A stretch of 64,000 bases of DNA from the NCBI GenBank assembly GCA_035505655.1, contig DATJQP010000063.1, forward strand, positions 47,072 through 111,071, written 5' to 3'. This DNA is from JAGVPT01 sp035505655. GTDB lineage: Bacteria > Bacteroidota > Ignavibacteria > UBA10030 > UBA8401. The position numbers and the translations under genes were made by a program. Under the pieces are notes generated by a model. The model made no database searches. It was not told where the DNA came from and saw only the letters and a program-made list of their open reading frames with translations. Shown piece after piece: positions 16,927 through 25,880 of the stretch (within the stretch, counting starts at the first letter, position 1; every line of letters starts with the position of its first letter).

Positions 16927-17250
16927 CTATTCCCTTTTACTCAGGCATTCGTCACACGGACATATCTCGCGAAGGTATTCCCACGCATAAAGGCCGGTCT
17001 CGTGACCGTCCCCCCAACTGATTTGAATTGCGTAATTGCCGACCGGGGTGATCGATTTGAGGGCATACCGCCCGGGCTTATCGGGCTGAGGCGAAGGATG
17101 AAAGGTGTGAAGAAGGACCGTCTCTCCCTTGCATTCCGCACAGGGACATTCGTCCCGGAGATACGATAAGGGAAACGGGCTCACGTGTCCGTCATCCCAT
17201 GTCAAGATAAGTGCCGTGGGGCTTGTCTGCTTAATGGAGGTTACGATCAT
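16927..17250 (-). CDS. DUF971 (GBBH-like N-terminal) protein
   Basis: The 107-residue protein consists of two similar halves. Each has a W-x-DGH strand (TWDDGHVSPFPLSYLR and SWGDGHETGLYAWEYLR) followed by a CPCxxC motif (CPCAEC and CPCDEC). This is the DUF971/GBBH-like fold, which often occurs beside Mrp/ApbC-type iron-sulfur proteins. The cysteine motifs suggest metal or cluster binding. It starts 4 bases after the SGNH hydrolase stop and is likely in its operon. No specific function can be assigned. Confidence 0.85.
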   Translation of the reverse strand: MIVTSIKQTSPTALILTWDDGHVSPFPLSYLRDECPCAECKGETVLLHTFHPSPQPDKPGRYALKSITPVGNYAIQISWGDGHETGLYAWEYLREICPCDECLSKRE

Positions 17251-17254
17251 CGGG

Positions 17255-17782
17255 CTACAGCATCGTCTGGAAAATCTGCTTCAGGTACCCCGCCCACTTT
17301 TCATATCCCGATGCGGTCAAATGGAGCCCGTCGTCGCTCAATTCTTCCGCCAATTCTCCTCTCACATCGAGAAACAACGGATAGATATCGAGATACTTCG
17401 CGCCATACTTCATGGCTAGTTTGTGGATCTCGAGATTGAGGAGTTGGATCCGTTCGATGGGCCTGTTCTCGAGATTGCGGGTCGGGAGGATTGATTCGAC
17501 AAAAAGCTTCACTCCGGGGAGCCCCTTCACGATGCGAAAAATTATCCTTTCGTAATTGACGAGCAAGGTCGTGTTCGACCGGGTGAAGGAGAGGTCGTTG
17601 ATGCCGACCAGAAGAAAGACGGCATGTGGTGCGAGTTCGATGACGTCGCGGTTGATCCTCTCCAGAATTGAATCCGTCCTGTCACCCGCGACCCCCTTGT
17701 TGACGACAGGAAAATCGCCCAACAAGGTCGAAGTAGGAAACCCCTCGGTGATCGAATCACCCAAAAAAACTATCCTGGACAC
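17255..17782 (-). CDS. SGNH/GDSL hydrolase
   Basis: The protein is about 175 residues from a GTG at 17782. Block I is IVFLGDSITEG (nucleophile serine in GDSI), block II the glycine in NKGVAGDRTDS, block III VGINDLSF (GxND), and block V DGLHLTASGYEKWA (catalytic Asp and His). It is therefore an intact serine esterase or acetylhydrolase-type enzyme. I chose GTG at 17782 because AGGAG precedes it and family members begin at this strand; a TTG at 17800 is the longer alternative. No signal peptide is seen, so it is probably cytoplasmic. Substrate unknown. Confidence 0.85.
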   Translation of the reverse strand: MSRIVFLGDSITEGFPTSTLLGDFPVVNKGVAGDRTDSILERINRDVIELAPHAVFLLVGINDLSFTRSNTTLLVNYERIIFRIVKGLPGVKLFVESILPTRNLENRPIERIQLLNLEIHKLAMKYGAKYLDIYPLFLDVRGELAEELSDDGLHLTASGYEKWAGYLKQIFQTML

Positions 17783-17849
17783 TCTTCTCCTTTCGCTCAA
17801 TGCCTGGCCGACCGTTGCCGACGGCCGGTACGATACGATTCAACGAAAC

Positions 17850-19139
17850 TCACGCCGTCCGGTTTCCCTCTCCGGCGTACCGGGGTTCAGTCACCTTCAC
17901 CCAGAGCCAACCGACCGCGATCATTCCGAACAGAGCCGAGAGACCGAACATCAGCTCGAAACCGTACAGCCGCGCTATCCATCCGAAGAGAATTCCGACG
18001 GCGAGGGTCGGAGCAGTCACGGTGTTGGTAAGTCCGACGTATGCTGGACGCTCGGCCTCGGAGCAGAGCTCGACAACGAACGAGAGTCGCGAGATCCCCT
18101 GGAGGCTGGTCGTCCAGGCCATGAAGACGAACACCGCCCCGAAGACGAGGATGTTTCCCGCCCCCATCGCCACTGCGCTTGCCAGAGCAGACGACCCGGC
18201 CAGGACGATAAGGTTGATTTTATGTCCCAGCGCATCCGCAAGATAACCGAAGACAATATTTCCGGCAACCATTCCCGCCATGACAATCACCGTGAACGTT
18301 CCTGCGTAGGATGCATCAAGGCTGAACTTCTCGATTGCGAAAACGGCGTAGAAACCCGATGCGCTCATCGACATTAGAGTGAACGCATCGGCGAGAAGAA
18401 AGTTTCTAAAATTCTTGTTCCGACGGACGATAGCCATTCCGTCGGAGAGGATACCTCCCACCGGGGCGAGCGGGCGGCCGGCAGAGATCGGGGGTTCAAT
18501 AAGCGCACGCAGGAATTGGAACGAAAACATCGTGAAAACAAACGCAATAATGAAGAGGAGGGCAAAATTGGCAGGAAAGGGGACAACGAAGAGAATCAGG
18601 GTCACCAAAGATCCCCCCAAAATGCCCAGGGAAGAGCTCAGCAATTGGCGGACCGCCTGCAGCTTCCCCCTCAACTTCATAGGGGTGGTCTTGGCGAAGA
18701 TCTGGAACCACGGGGGAACTCCGAAGCTCCCCGAAACCGCGATAAGAAAGATGAAGAGGAGAAGGAGCGGGACCGATACCGTCGCATCGAGATGGCCGAC
18801 AAAAAAAAGCGTAAAGAGCCCCGCAAAGAGGAACGACAATCGGTAGAGGAGCCCGTACTTGAGAACAGCCGGTTTGATCTCCCCTTCGGTCTTCATGAAT
18901 CTCAGAACGATCGCCTGCGGGAAATTCGTGCCAATAAGCCATAACACCGGGACGCTTCCCACCGCCACGACACTCCCCCCCACCTGTTGGATGAAGACGG
19001 GAAGGATTGTGTTGTACGAAATGAGGCTCGTCGCAAAACCAAAGAGTGCCCCGTCAAAAATGTGCGCACGAAGGTTCGACCTCAGAGTGGGAGTGTCGAT
19101 TCCGGGGAACTTTGACAGCTGGAAAACCTGCTTGAGCAT
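17850..19139 (-). CDS. MFS transporter
   Basis: The 429-residue protein shows about 12 hydrophobic helices with the loop-2/3 region degenerate (IVLRFMKTEGEIKPAVLKYG) and an LRGKLQAVRQLLSSSLG segment near the middle. It resembles poorly characterised MFS_1 permeases from Bacteroidota rather than a sugar or drug family I can name. It is the first gene of a run with the SGNH hydrolase and DUF971 genes. Substrate unknown. Confidence 0.8.
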   Translation of the reverse strand: MLKQVFQLSKFPGIDTPTLRSNLRAHIFDGALFGFATSLISYNTILPVFIQQVGGSVVAVGSVPVLWLIGTNFPQAIVLRFMKTEGEIKPAVLKYGLLYRLSFLFAGLFTLFFVGHLDATVSVPLLLLFIFLIAVSGSFGVPPWFQIFAKTTPMKLRGKLQAVRQLLSSSLGILGGSLVTLILFVVPFPANFALLFIIAFVFTMFSFQFLRALIEPPISAGRPLAPVGGILSDGMAIVRRNKNFRNFLLADAFTLMSMSASGFYAVFAIEKFSLDASYAGTFTVIVMAGMVAGNIVFGYLADALGHKINLIVLAGSSALASAVAMGAGNILVFGAVFVFMAWTTSLQGISRLSFVVELCSEAERPAYVGLTNTVTAPTLAVGILFGWIARLYGFELMFGLSALFGMIAVGWLWVKVTEPRYAGEGNRTA

Positions 19140-19241
19140 CCGACCGAATGGAGGTGGAAATGATGAAGTTCGAGCTCGCGGCCCGGCTCCGGGACAGTTC
19201 CCGCGGGGGGCTCTTCTCCAATACTTAGGCCGCGGAGTTAT

Positions 19242-19272
19242 TCAATGTAGGGAAAAATAACCGAATTGCGAA
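19242..19272 (-). promoter_or_regulatory. Possible promoter of the MFS-SGNH-DUF971 run
   Basis: On the minus strand TTC (19272-19270), 20 bases, TACATTGA (19249-19242). The -7 box is good, but the -33 box has C in place of G. Confidence 0.35.
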
Positions 19273-19413
19273 TGATCGGTCTGCGTCCCACGGCTCAGAA
19301 CTTCCGGGTCGAAGCCTGCGGCATGTCAGGGCTGGACCGTTTACGGATCTTCCCGGCGAACCCTCCGTCAAACGATGAGAACGGAGATGGGGTCGCGATG
19401 ACCGCGGAGTCCA

Positions 19414-19444
19414 TTGCCTCCGTTCATCTTTTTTTGTACCTTCG
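19414..19444 (+). promoter_or_regulatory. Promoter of the nusB-lpxH-PBP operon
   Basis: TTG (19414-19416), 20 bases, TACCTTCG (19437-19444), with a T-rich run just before the -7 box. A leader of about 80 bases would precede nusB. Confidence 0.6.
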
Positions 19445-19527
19445 TTGTCAAGCAACGCAAGGCCCGTGTCACACCGCGCAGTGCCGCTCGATCCAGGCTT
19501 TGCGAGTCCGCGGAACTCAGATCTTTC

Positions 19528-20046
19528 ATGAAAGAACACGAGCAGATTTACAAACGCCGCATCATCCGGGAAAGGGTGATGCAGGCACTCTATTCATATG
19601 AGATCTCGAAGGATCCCCTTCCCCATGTTATCGAGCATATCTTTTCCGAGCTGAAAGAGCACGCGGAAGAATTTGCGTTCGCCGAAAACCTCCTTCGGCT
19701 TACCGTGGATCACCAGGGAGCGATCGACGCGATCATCAGAAAAAAAGCAACGAACTGGAACTTCGACCGGATTGCACTCATCGATAAGCTCCTCCTGCGG
19801 ATGGGTATCTGCGAGCTTTATTACTTCGAGGATATTCCTCCGAAGGTGACGATCAACGAGGCGATTGAGATCGCCAAGCATTTCAGCACCGAAAAAAGCG
19901 GCCAGTTTGTCAACGGGATCCTCGATTCGATCCTCCACGACATGAAGGCGGACGGCACGCTCGAAAAACGAGGAAGAGGGCTCCTCGATTCTCCGGCCAG
20001 AAAAAAAAGGGGGCGATCCGACCGGGTCTCGGGGAGCGAAGCGTAG
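19528..20046 (+). CDS. nusB: Transcription antitermination protein NusB
   Basis: The protein is 172 residues from the ATG at 19528. RRIIRERVMQALYSYEIS is the NusB N-terminal helix. The conserved core IALIDKLLLRMGICEL and PPKVTINEAIEIAKHFSTEKSGQFVNGILD follows. NusB binds boxA RNA with NusE and supports rRNA antitermination. A basic tail of about 25 residues (KKRGRSDR) extends past the normal end. The frame is open from 19414, but the promoter lies there, so the later ATG is chosen. The MFS gene begins directly after the stop codon. Confidence 0.93.
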   Translation: MKEHEQIYKRRIIRERVMQALYSYEISKDPLPHVIEHIFSELKEHAEEFAFAENLLRLTVDHQGAIDAIIRKKATNWNFDRIALIDKLLLRMGICELYYFEDIPPKVTINEAIEIAKHFSTEKSGQFVNGILDSILHDMKADGTLEKRGRGLLDSPARKKRGRSDRVSGSEA

Positions 20047-21321
20047 ATGACCTCCCCCCCTTCTTCAGCCGATAGAAAGGCATCCCGGTTCCAGATCTTC
20101 GTTTGGACACTCTTCGATTTCGCCAATACCTCCTTTTCCGTCATTGTCATCTCAGTCGGGTACTCGCTCTACTTCAAGAATGTTGTCGTCGGCGGAAGGG
20201 GGCGAGGCGATCTTCTTTGGGGAGCTGCGGTCAGCGCATCGATGCTCATCACCGCGCTCATCGCGCCGGTGCTCGGAGCAGCCGCCGATTTCTCGAGCCG
20301 GCGGAAGAGGTTTCTCTTCGGGTTCACCCTTGTCACCGTCGTCTGCACCGCGCTGCTCTATTTCGTCGGTGCCGGGATGGTCGTCACAGGGATGATCCTC
20401 TTTATTGTCGCCAACATCGGGTTCGAAGGGGGAATCGTTTTCTACGACGCATTCCTTCCCACCATCGCCTCCGAACGGAGCTACGGGAGAGTTTCGGGGT
20501 ACGGATATGCAATGGGATACCTGGGGTCGCTGACGACGCTCCTTCTGGCGATGCCTCTCTACGCCGACGGCTTCGTCGCCTCGAACCTTGGAAACGTGAG
20601 GACAAGTTTTCTTCTCGCGGCCGGCATGCTCCTCGTCTTCACTTCCCCGCTCTTCTTTTTCTTTCGCGACCACAGAATCACATTCCAGGAGAAGCCGTCG
20701 TACCTCGGTGCAGGCTGGGCCCGGGTGAAAGAAACAGTCAGCCACCTCCGTAACTACCGTTCGGTCGCCCGGTTTATGCTCGCGTACTTCATCTACAACG
20801 ACGGGATCCTCACCGTCATCTCCTTCGCGTCGATCTTTGCCCAGCAATCGCTCAACTTCACCCTCGAGGAAATCATCGTCCTCTTTGCGGTCGTCCAGGG
20901 ATCCGGCATCATCGGATCGATCATTTTTGGGTTCGTCACCGATCGTCTCGGTCCGAAAAAATCGATCGACATCAACCTCGTGTTATGGCTCCTTGTCGTC
21001 ACGGGGGCGTACTTCGTTAAAACGAAGGGGATGTTCTTTGCGATTTCGGTCGTCGCGGGGAGTTCCCTCGGCGCCGCGCAGTCCTCAAGTCGCAGCCTCA
21101 TGGCCCTGTTGACGCCGAGAGAACGGGAAGCGGAGTTCTTCGGCTTCTATGACGGGCTTTGCGGAAAGGCTTCGGCCGTCATCGGTACTTTCTTATTTGG
21201 ATTGATTTCGTATCTTACCAATAATCAACGGCTTTCAATTCTCTCCGTCGGCGCATTCTTCATCGCAGGGTTCATCCTTCTGCAGCGCGTCGACGACACG
21301 CGCGCGGCTCAACCACACTGA
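20047..21321 (+). CDS. UMF1/Atg22-type MFS transporter
   Basis: The 424-residue protein has about 12 helices. Its N-terminus (TLFDFANTSFSVIVISVGYS) is the DxANS-like signature of the unknown-MFS-family-1 (UMF1) group related to yeast Atg22 effluxers. Other blocks are ADFSSRRKRFLFGFTL and GFVTDRLGPKKSIDINL. Members are thought to export small metabolites such as amino acids. It starts immediately after nusB and ends 7 bases before the next gene, so it is in one operon with them. Confidence 0.86.
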   Translation: MTSPPSSADRKASRFQIFVWTLFDFANTSFSVIVISVGYSLYFKNVVVGGRGRGDLLWGAAVSASMLITALIAPVLGAAADFSSRRKRFLFGFTLVTVVCTALLYFVGAGMVVTGMILFIVANIGFEGGIVFYDAFLPTIASERSYGRVSGYGYAMGYLGSLTTLLLAMPLYADGFVASNLGNVRTSFLLAAGMLLVFTSPLFFFFRDHRITFQEKPSYLGAGWARVKETVSHLRNYRSVARFMLAYFIYNDGILTVISFASIFAQQSLNFTLEEIIVLFAVVQGSGIIGSIIFGFVTDRLGPKKSIDINLVLWLLVVTGAYFVKTKGMFFAISVVAGSSLGAAQSSSRSLMALLTPREREAEFFGFYDGLCGKASAVIGTFLFGLISYLTNNQRLSILSVGAFFIAGFILLQRVDDTRAAQPH

Positions 21322-21328
21322 ACCCCCT

Positions 21329-21769
21329 ATGTTGCTGGTTTCATTCATTGCGGCTTTCTTCACGGTCCTCTCCCCCGCCCGGAGCCTCGATGCGGTCGAG
21401 CGAAGGGGTGCACGGTGCGAAATCCGGTTGACCAACTCGACGGTGAGGCCCGGAGGCTCGGGCGAATTGGAGATACTCTTCTCGGCCGACGAAGGCTTCT
21501 CGATCGCGACCCGGCCACCGGTCGAGGTACGGTTCGGAAAGCTTTCCCCTCTCCGCGTCACCAGCATCACGCCCGTGTCTATGAGATCTAAGAGCGAGCT
21601 CATCGACACAAGAAAGCCGGTCGTCGCAGGGTTCATCGTGGAGAAGAAATGCAAGGGCGGAAAACACACCGTCGAGGGGACCGTCACATACACGGTTTGT
21701 TCGGATGCCGAAGGATGGAGCACCAAGGTCACCGAGCCGTTTGAGCTGACATTTTCGGTATCGCCATAG
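21329..21769 (+). CDS. Small exported protein resembling a DsbD N-terminal-like domain
   Basis: The 146-residue protein has an N-terminal signal peptide (LLVSFIAAFFTVLSPARS) and an all-beta body: NSTVRPGGSGELEILFSADEGFSIATRP, then a late GTVTYTVCSDAEGWS. The order and spacing resemble the immunoglobulin-like periplasmic domain of DsbD (thiol:disulfide interchange), but the second redox cysteine position appears to be serine (EGWS). It may bind a partner instead of doing redox chemistry. It lies between the UMF1 gene and lpxH. The assignment is tentative. Confidence 0.6.
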   Translation: MLLVSFIAAFFTVLSPARSLDAVERRGARCEIRLTNSTVRPGGSGELEILFSADEGFSIATRPPVEVRFGKLSPLRVTSITPVSMRSKSELIDTRKPVVAGFIVEKKCKGGKHTVEGTVTYTVCSDAEGWSTKVTEPFELTFSVSP

Positions 21770-21772
21770 TCG

Positions 21773-22501
21773 ATGAAAAAGGCCTTCTTCATCTCAGACG
21801 TTCATCTCGGGCTCGAAGACAAAGAGCGAGAGCGAGCGAAGGAGCGGCGCCTCCTTTCGTTCTTCCGCCGCGTCGGGGAGGAGGGGGACCAGCTTTATAT
21901 CCTCGGCGATCTCTTCGACTACTGGTTCGAGTACAAGTACGTTATTCCTCGCGGCTACCACCATGTCCTTTCCGCCCTCGGTCGCCTCGTCGAGCACGGC
22001 GTCGAAGTTCGATATCTTGCAGGGAATCACGATTTCTGGCTCAAAGACTTTTTCCCCTCCGATCTCGGCATCCCGGTTTACAAGGATCCGGTGGGAATCA
22101 CGATCGGGGGGAAGCGGTTCTACCTCCATCATGGAGACGGATTGGCCTTGCGCGACGCAGGGTACCGGTTGCTGAAAAAGGTATTGAGAAATCGCGTGAG
22201 CATTTTTTTCTTCACGCTGATCCACCCGGACATCACGGCGCCGATAGCAAAGGCGTCGTCGAAGGGAAGCAGGCAGTATACCGACCGCAAGGACTTTGGA
22301 GAAACGGACGGCATGATCCTCTGTGCGACCGACAAGATTCGCGAGGGGTACGACTTCGTCGTCATGGGGCACCGCCACGTGCCCCTCTACCAGGCGATCG
22401 GACGCGGCGTGTACATTAACCTCGGAGATTGGATTTCGTACTCTTCCTACGCGGAGTTCGACGGCTCAACGATCGCTCTGAAAAGCTGGAAAGAAGACTA
22501 A
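21773..22501 (+). CDS. lpxH: UDP-2,3-diacylglucosamine diphosphatase (LpxH-like)
   Basis: The 242-residue calcineurin-like metallophosphoesterase has all metal motifs: SDVHLG, LGDLFDYWFEY, AGNHDFW, LHHGDG and MGHRHVPL. The GDLFDYWFEY form and the size fit the LpxH/LpxH2 group, which cleaves UDP-2,3-diacylglucosamine to lipid X in lipid A synthesis. It lies 3 bases upstream of the PBP gene. Other lipid A and LPS genes (lpxL, waaF, an MsbA-like ABC protein) occur in the window, which supports this role over a generic phosphoesterase. Confidence 0.87.
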   Translation: MKKAFFISDVHLGLEDKERERAKERRLLSFFRRVGEEGDQLYILGDLFDYWFEYKYVIPRGYHHVLSALGRLVEHGVEVRYLAGNHDFWLKDFFPSDLGIPVYKDPVGITIGGKRFYLHHGDGLALRDAGYRLLKKVLRNRVSIFFFTLIHPDITAPIAKASSKGSRQYTDRKDFGETDGMILCATDKIREGYDFVVMGHRHVPLYQAIGRGVYINLGDWISYSSYAEFDGSTIALKSWKED

Positions 22502-22504
22502 GAC

Positions 22505-24841
22505 ATGGGAAAAACACCCCCGACCGGCCCTCGCAAACCCACGCAAAAGGGGCAGTACAGCTCCGAGCAGATGAAGCGTTATTTCACGGAACCGAAGTAC
22601 CGCGACGAGATGTATCTTCGTAGCAAGAATTTTCTCAAGAAGTACTGGTACGCGTTCGCCGGGGGCGGTATCGTACTGCTCCTGCTTTTCGTCATCTTCA
22701 TGAAGATGGTCTTCGCGGGACTTCCTTCCCTCGAGCAGTTGGAAAATCCGAAGCCCGAACTGGCGACAAAGGTCTTTTCGTATGACGGTGAGGTCCTGGG
22801 GCAGTTCTATCTGAAGAACCGGACTTATATCTCTTTCGACAAGATCCCGCAGAGCACCGTCGATGCGCTCATCTGCACGGAAGATAAGGATTTCTACAGC
22901 CACTGGGGCGTTTCGCCGCTCCGTTTCGTCAAAGCGATCATCAAAGATCTTCTCGCGCTCCGCTTCAAGGAAGGGGCGAGCACCATCACCCAGCAACTCT
23001 CGAGGAACCTCTACAATCTCAAAGCGGCGCAGGAGACGACGTTCGACAAGATGACTCGGAAGATCCGGGAATTCATCACCTCGGTCCAGATAGAGCGGAC
23101 GTATACCAAGAAAGAGATCCTTGAGATGTATCTCAACTACATCTATCTGGGGCGCGGGGCGTACGGAGTCTCCGCGGCCGCGTCGATCTACTTCGACAAA
23201 TCAGCGCAGGACCTCAGCCTTGCAGAGTCCTCTCTTCTCATCGGAATGGCCAAGGGTCCGTTCTACTACGATCCGATCAAGCACCCGGATCGTGCATTCG
23301 CCCGCCGGGCAATCGTCCTCTCCCAGATGGTGAAGTACGGCAAGCTCACCCAGGCAGCGGCAGATTCCGTCAGCCGTGATTCCCTCCATTTCACCTCAGC
23401 GGACGCCCTCACGCTCACCGGGATCGCGCCGCATTTCGTGGAGTCTGTGCGGCAGCAACTGCTCCAGAAGGCTGACAAGTACGGATTCGATATCTACAAA
23501 GACGGGCTCAACGTCTACACGACGCTCGACAGCCGCATGCAGAGATACGCAAACCGGGCTGTCTCCGAGCACCTCGCCGATCTCCAGCCGGCCTTCGACT
23601 CGACCTGGGACTGGAAGGCAAACTCCGAAATCCTCAATCGGGCGGTCGACAAGTGCATCCAGGATATCATTTCGACGAGAAAGACCACGAGCCGGGTAGA
23701 GAGCGACAGCATCTACCGTTACTACCGCAGCAACCGCCAGTTCGTCGATTCAGTGAAAAAGGTCTGGCAGACGATCGAAGTGGGGCTCATCATCATCGAC
23801 CCGCACACAGGATACATCTGCGCGATGGTGGGCGGATCCGATTTTAAAACCTTCAAGTATGGTCTGAACCACACCACGCAGATCCAGCGCCAGCCGGGGT
23901 CGGCGTTCAAACCCTTCGTCTACACCGTCGCGATCGACAACGGTTATCCGCCAACGTTCGAGCTCCTCAATCAGCCGGTGACCCTCATGATGGAGGACGG
24001 AACACGATGGACGCCGGGGAACTTCGACGGAACGATAGGCGGGAAGTACACGCTCCGCGAAGGGCTGAGGGAATCGATCAACCTCATCGCGGTGCGGGCG
24101 ATCATGGAGATCGCCCCGAAAAACCAGGTCATCGAGCTCGCCCATCGCATGGGCATCACGACTCCCATTCCCCCGTTTGAATCGATTGCGCTCGGGACCG
24201 CCACCGTCAAACCGATAGAGCTTACGTCTGCCTTCGGGGTCTACGCGAACGAAGGGGTCTATGTCCAGCCGGTGAGCATCCTCCGGATCGAGGACAAGGA
24301 TGGCAACGTCATCGAGGAGAACACGCCGGAGAAACGGGAAGTCATGAGCAAAGAAACGGCATATATCATGACGTCGATGCTCCAGGATGTTGTCGATCAT
24401 GGGAGCGGCGGGCGGGTTCGTCACTTCTTCCACTTTCCTGCTGCGGGGAAGACAGGAACAACACAGGACTTTGCGGATGCCTGGTTCGTCGGTTTCACTC
24501 CGCAACTTGTGGCCGGAGTATGGATCGGCTTCGACGACCAGGCGGTGAAGTTCACCTCTTCCGACGGTCAGGGAGGGAGAACGGCTGCGCCTCTCTGGGG
24601 AAGGGTGATGAAGTATATTTACGAGGATCCTTCGATTCCCATCACGAACGAGTTTTTCGAGAAACCCGACGGCGTCGTCATCGACACGATTTGCGCCGAC
24701 ACAAAGAAGCTCGCGACGCCCTTCTGTCCGAAACGGATGACGGAGGTCTTCAACGTGAAGTATCAGCCGGGGATGTGCGACAAACACACGTCGGCGAATT
24801 GGAAGGAATCGGAAGAAAACCCGAACGACATCAAATTCTGA
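22505..24841 (+). CDS. mrcA: Class A penicillin-binding protein (PBP1A type)
   Basis: The 778-residue bifunctional enzyme polymerises and cross-links peptidoglycan. After a cytoplasmic tail and one membrane helix (about 52-70), the GT51 glycosyltransferase domain carries the catalytic E126 in TEDKDFYSHWG and GASTITQQLSRN. The transpeptidase domain has SxxK at S466-K469 (GSAFKPF), SxN at S524-N526 (ESINLI) and KTG at 649-651 (KTGTTQDFADAWFVG). About 60 charged residues around 365-425 separate the domains. It is the last gene of the nusB operon and converges on waaF with only 4 bases between the stops. Confidence 0.94.
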   Translation: MGKTPPTGPRKPTQKGQYSSEQMKRYFTEPKYRDEMYLRSKNFLKKYWYAFAGGGIVLLLLFVIFMKMVFAGLPSLEQLENPKPELATKVFSYDGEVLGQFYLKNRTYISFDKIPQSTVDALICTEDKDFYSHWGVSPLRFVKAIIKDLLALRFKEGASTITQQLSRNLYNLKAAQETTFDKMTRKIREFITSVQIERTYTKKEILEMYLNYIYLGRGAYGVSAAASIYFDKSAQDLSLAESSLLIGMAKGPFYYDPIKHPDRAFARRAIVLSQMVKYGKLTQAAADSVSRDSLHFTSADALTLTGIAPHFVESVRQQLLQKADKYGFDIYKDGLNVYTTLDSRMQRYANRAVSEHLADLQPAFDSTWDWKANSEILNRAVDKCIQDIISTRKTTSRVESDSIYRYYRSNRQFVDSVKKVWQTIEVGLIIIDPHTGYICAMVGGSDFKTFKYGLNHTTQIQRQPGSAFKPFVYTVAIDNGYPPTFELLNQPVTLMMEDGTRWTPGNFDGTIGGKYTLREGLRESINLIAVRAIMEIAPKNQVIELAHRMGITTPIPPFESIALGTATVKPIELTSAFGVYANEGVYVQPVSILRIEDKDGNVIEENTPEKREVMSKETAYIMTSMLQDVVDHGSGGRVRHFFHFPAAGKTGTTQDFADAWFVGFTPQLVAGVWIGFDDQAVKFTSSDGQGGRTAAPLWGRVMKYIYEDPSIPITNEFFEKPDGVVIDTICADTKKLATPFCPKRMTEVFNVKYQPGMCDKHTSANWKESEENPNDIKF

Positions 24842-24845
24842 CCTC

Positions 24846-25880
24846 TCAGCCCGCAAGCAATCTTGCGGCGGCCGCGGCCACGTCGGTCGTCCGCACATTC
24901 TTCATGCAATCAAACGTTCCAATCGGGCACTGAGAACCGCCGTGGATACTGCACGGCCTGCATGATAGCCCCTCACTCTCGACCACGACATCTGCCGAAC
25001 CGTAGGGCCCGAAGCCGAAGGCAGGGACCGTCGCGCCGAAGACGGCGACGACCGGGACCTTCATCGCCACGGCCAGATGCATCGGGGCGGTATCATTCGT
25101 GACAAGCAACGAAGACCGCCGGAGAAGTTCCGCAGACTCCAGAATCGAGAATCTACCCGCGGCGGAGATGACCCATCTGTTTCCCCCCTTCCCGGCGATC
25201 GCTGACGCGAGTTCGGCATCCTCTTTGCCACCGACACATACCACCTTGTACCCTCGTGCCACAAACTCTCCCGCGAGTTCGGCAAACCGATCCGGGAGCC
25301 AACGCTTCGTGGCCCAGACGGAGCCCGGAGCTAGTGCGATGAGCTTCTCCCCGGGGGCGATCCCGGAGGCTACGAAGAATCTGTCAACGGCTTCGGCGTC
25401 GTTCTGAGAAGGATACATCGACGGAACTTCTCTTTCCCCCTCCCCGATCCCAAGAGGTGAGAGAAGTGAGAGGTTGCGTTCGATCTCGTGGATGTCCTTG
25501 CGGTACGGAACTAGGTGCGAGAAGAGGATCGATCCGGCGCTCGTGTCAAAGCCGATGCGGATTGGGATTCTGCTCAGCGCAATGAGAACAGCGCTGCGGA
25601 TCGACCGATGCGGGACGATGGCAACGTCGTATCCTCCCTTTTTCAGCATTCGTGAAAGAGAGATGATCGGGGCATATCCGCGTTGACGCCCACGCTTATC
25701 GTACTCAATGATCGACCGGATCGCCGGATGGTTCCTGAGCACCTGTGCGCCCCGGGGGGTCGCCACGAAATCGATCTCTGCTTCCGGGAATACTTTGTGA
25801 AGCCGTTGAACAAGGGGCAAGGTGAGGACAACGTCGCCGAGAAATGCAGTCTGGAGAATCAAAACCTTACGCGGCGGCAT
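24846..25880 (-). CDS. waaF: ADP-heptose:LPS heptosyltransferase (GT9, WaaF-like)
   Basis: The 344-residue protein belongs to glycosyltransferase family 9. It has the N-terminal ILQTAFLGDVVLTLPL, the mid-domain APGSVWATKRWLPDRFAELA, LVTNDTAPMHLAVAMKVPVVAVFG (donor-binding) and a C-terminal cysteine-rich CRPCSIHGGSQCPIGTFDCM block. Such enzymes add heptose to the LPS inner core on the cytoplasmic side. Its start overlaps the lpxL gene by 14 bases, indicating translational coupling. The exact acceptor (heptose I versus II) is not determined by sequence alone. Confidence 0.9.
   Translation of the reverse strand: MPPRKVLILQTAFLGDVVLTLPLVQRLHKVFPEAEIDFVATPRGAQVLRNHPAIRSIIEYDKRGRQRGYAPIISLSRMLKKGGYDVAIVPHRSIRSAVLIALSRIPIRIGFDTSAGSILFSHLVPYRKDIHEIERNLSLLSPLGIGEGEREVPSMYPSQNDAEAVDRFFVASGIAPGEKLIALAPGSVWATKRWLPDRFAELAGEFVARGYKVVCVGGKEDAELASAIAGKGGNRWVISAAGRFSILESAELLRRSSLLVTNDTAPMHLAVAMKVPVVAVFGATVPAFGFGPYGSADVVVESEGLSCRPCSIHGGSQCPIGTFDCMKNVRTTDVAAAAARLLAG

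Larger units (their letters stand above)
19140..19527. other. Divergent intergenic region, no gene seen
   Basis: This 388-base gap separates the MFS gene (minus) from nusB (plus). It holds one promoter for each side. The open frames in it have no family features or convincing starts. I see no tRNA, riboswitch or repeat. Confidence 0.6.

Noticed and set aside
23750..24898. A 382-residue minus-strand frame across the PBP gene.
   Set aside because: It is an antisense frame rich in R, D, H and P with no known domain; the PBP catalytic motifs are on the other strand.
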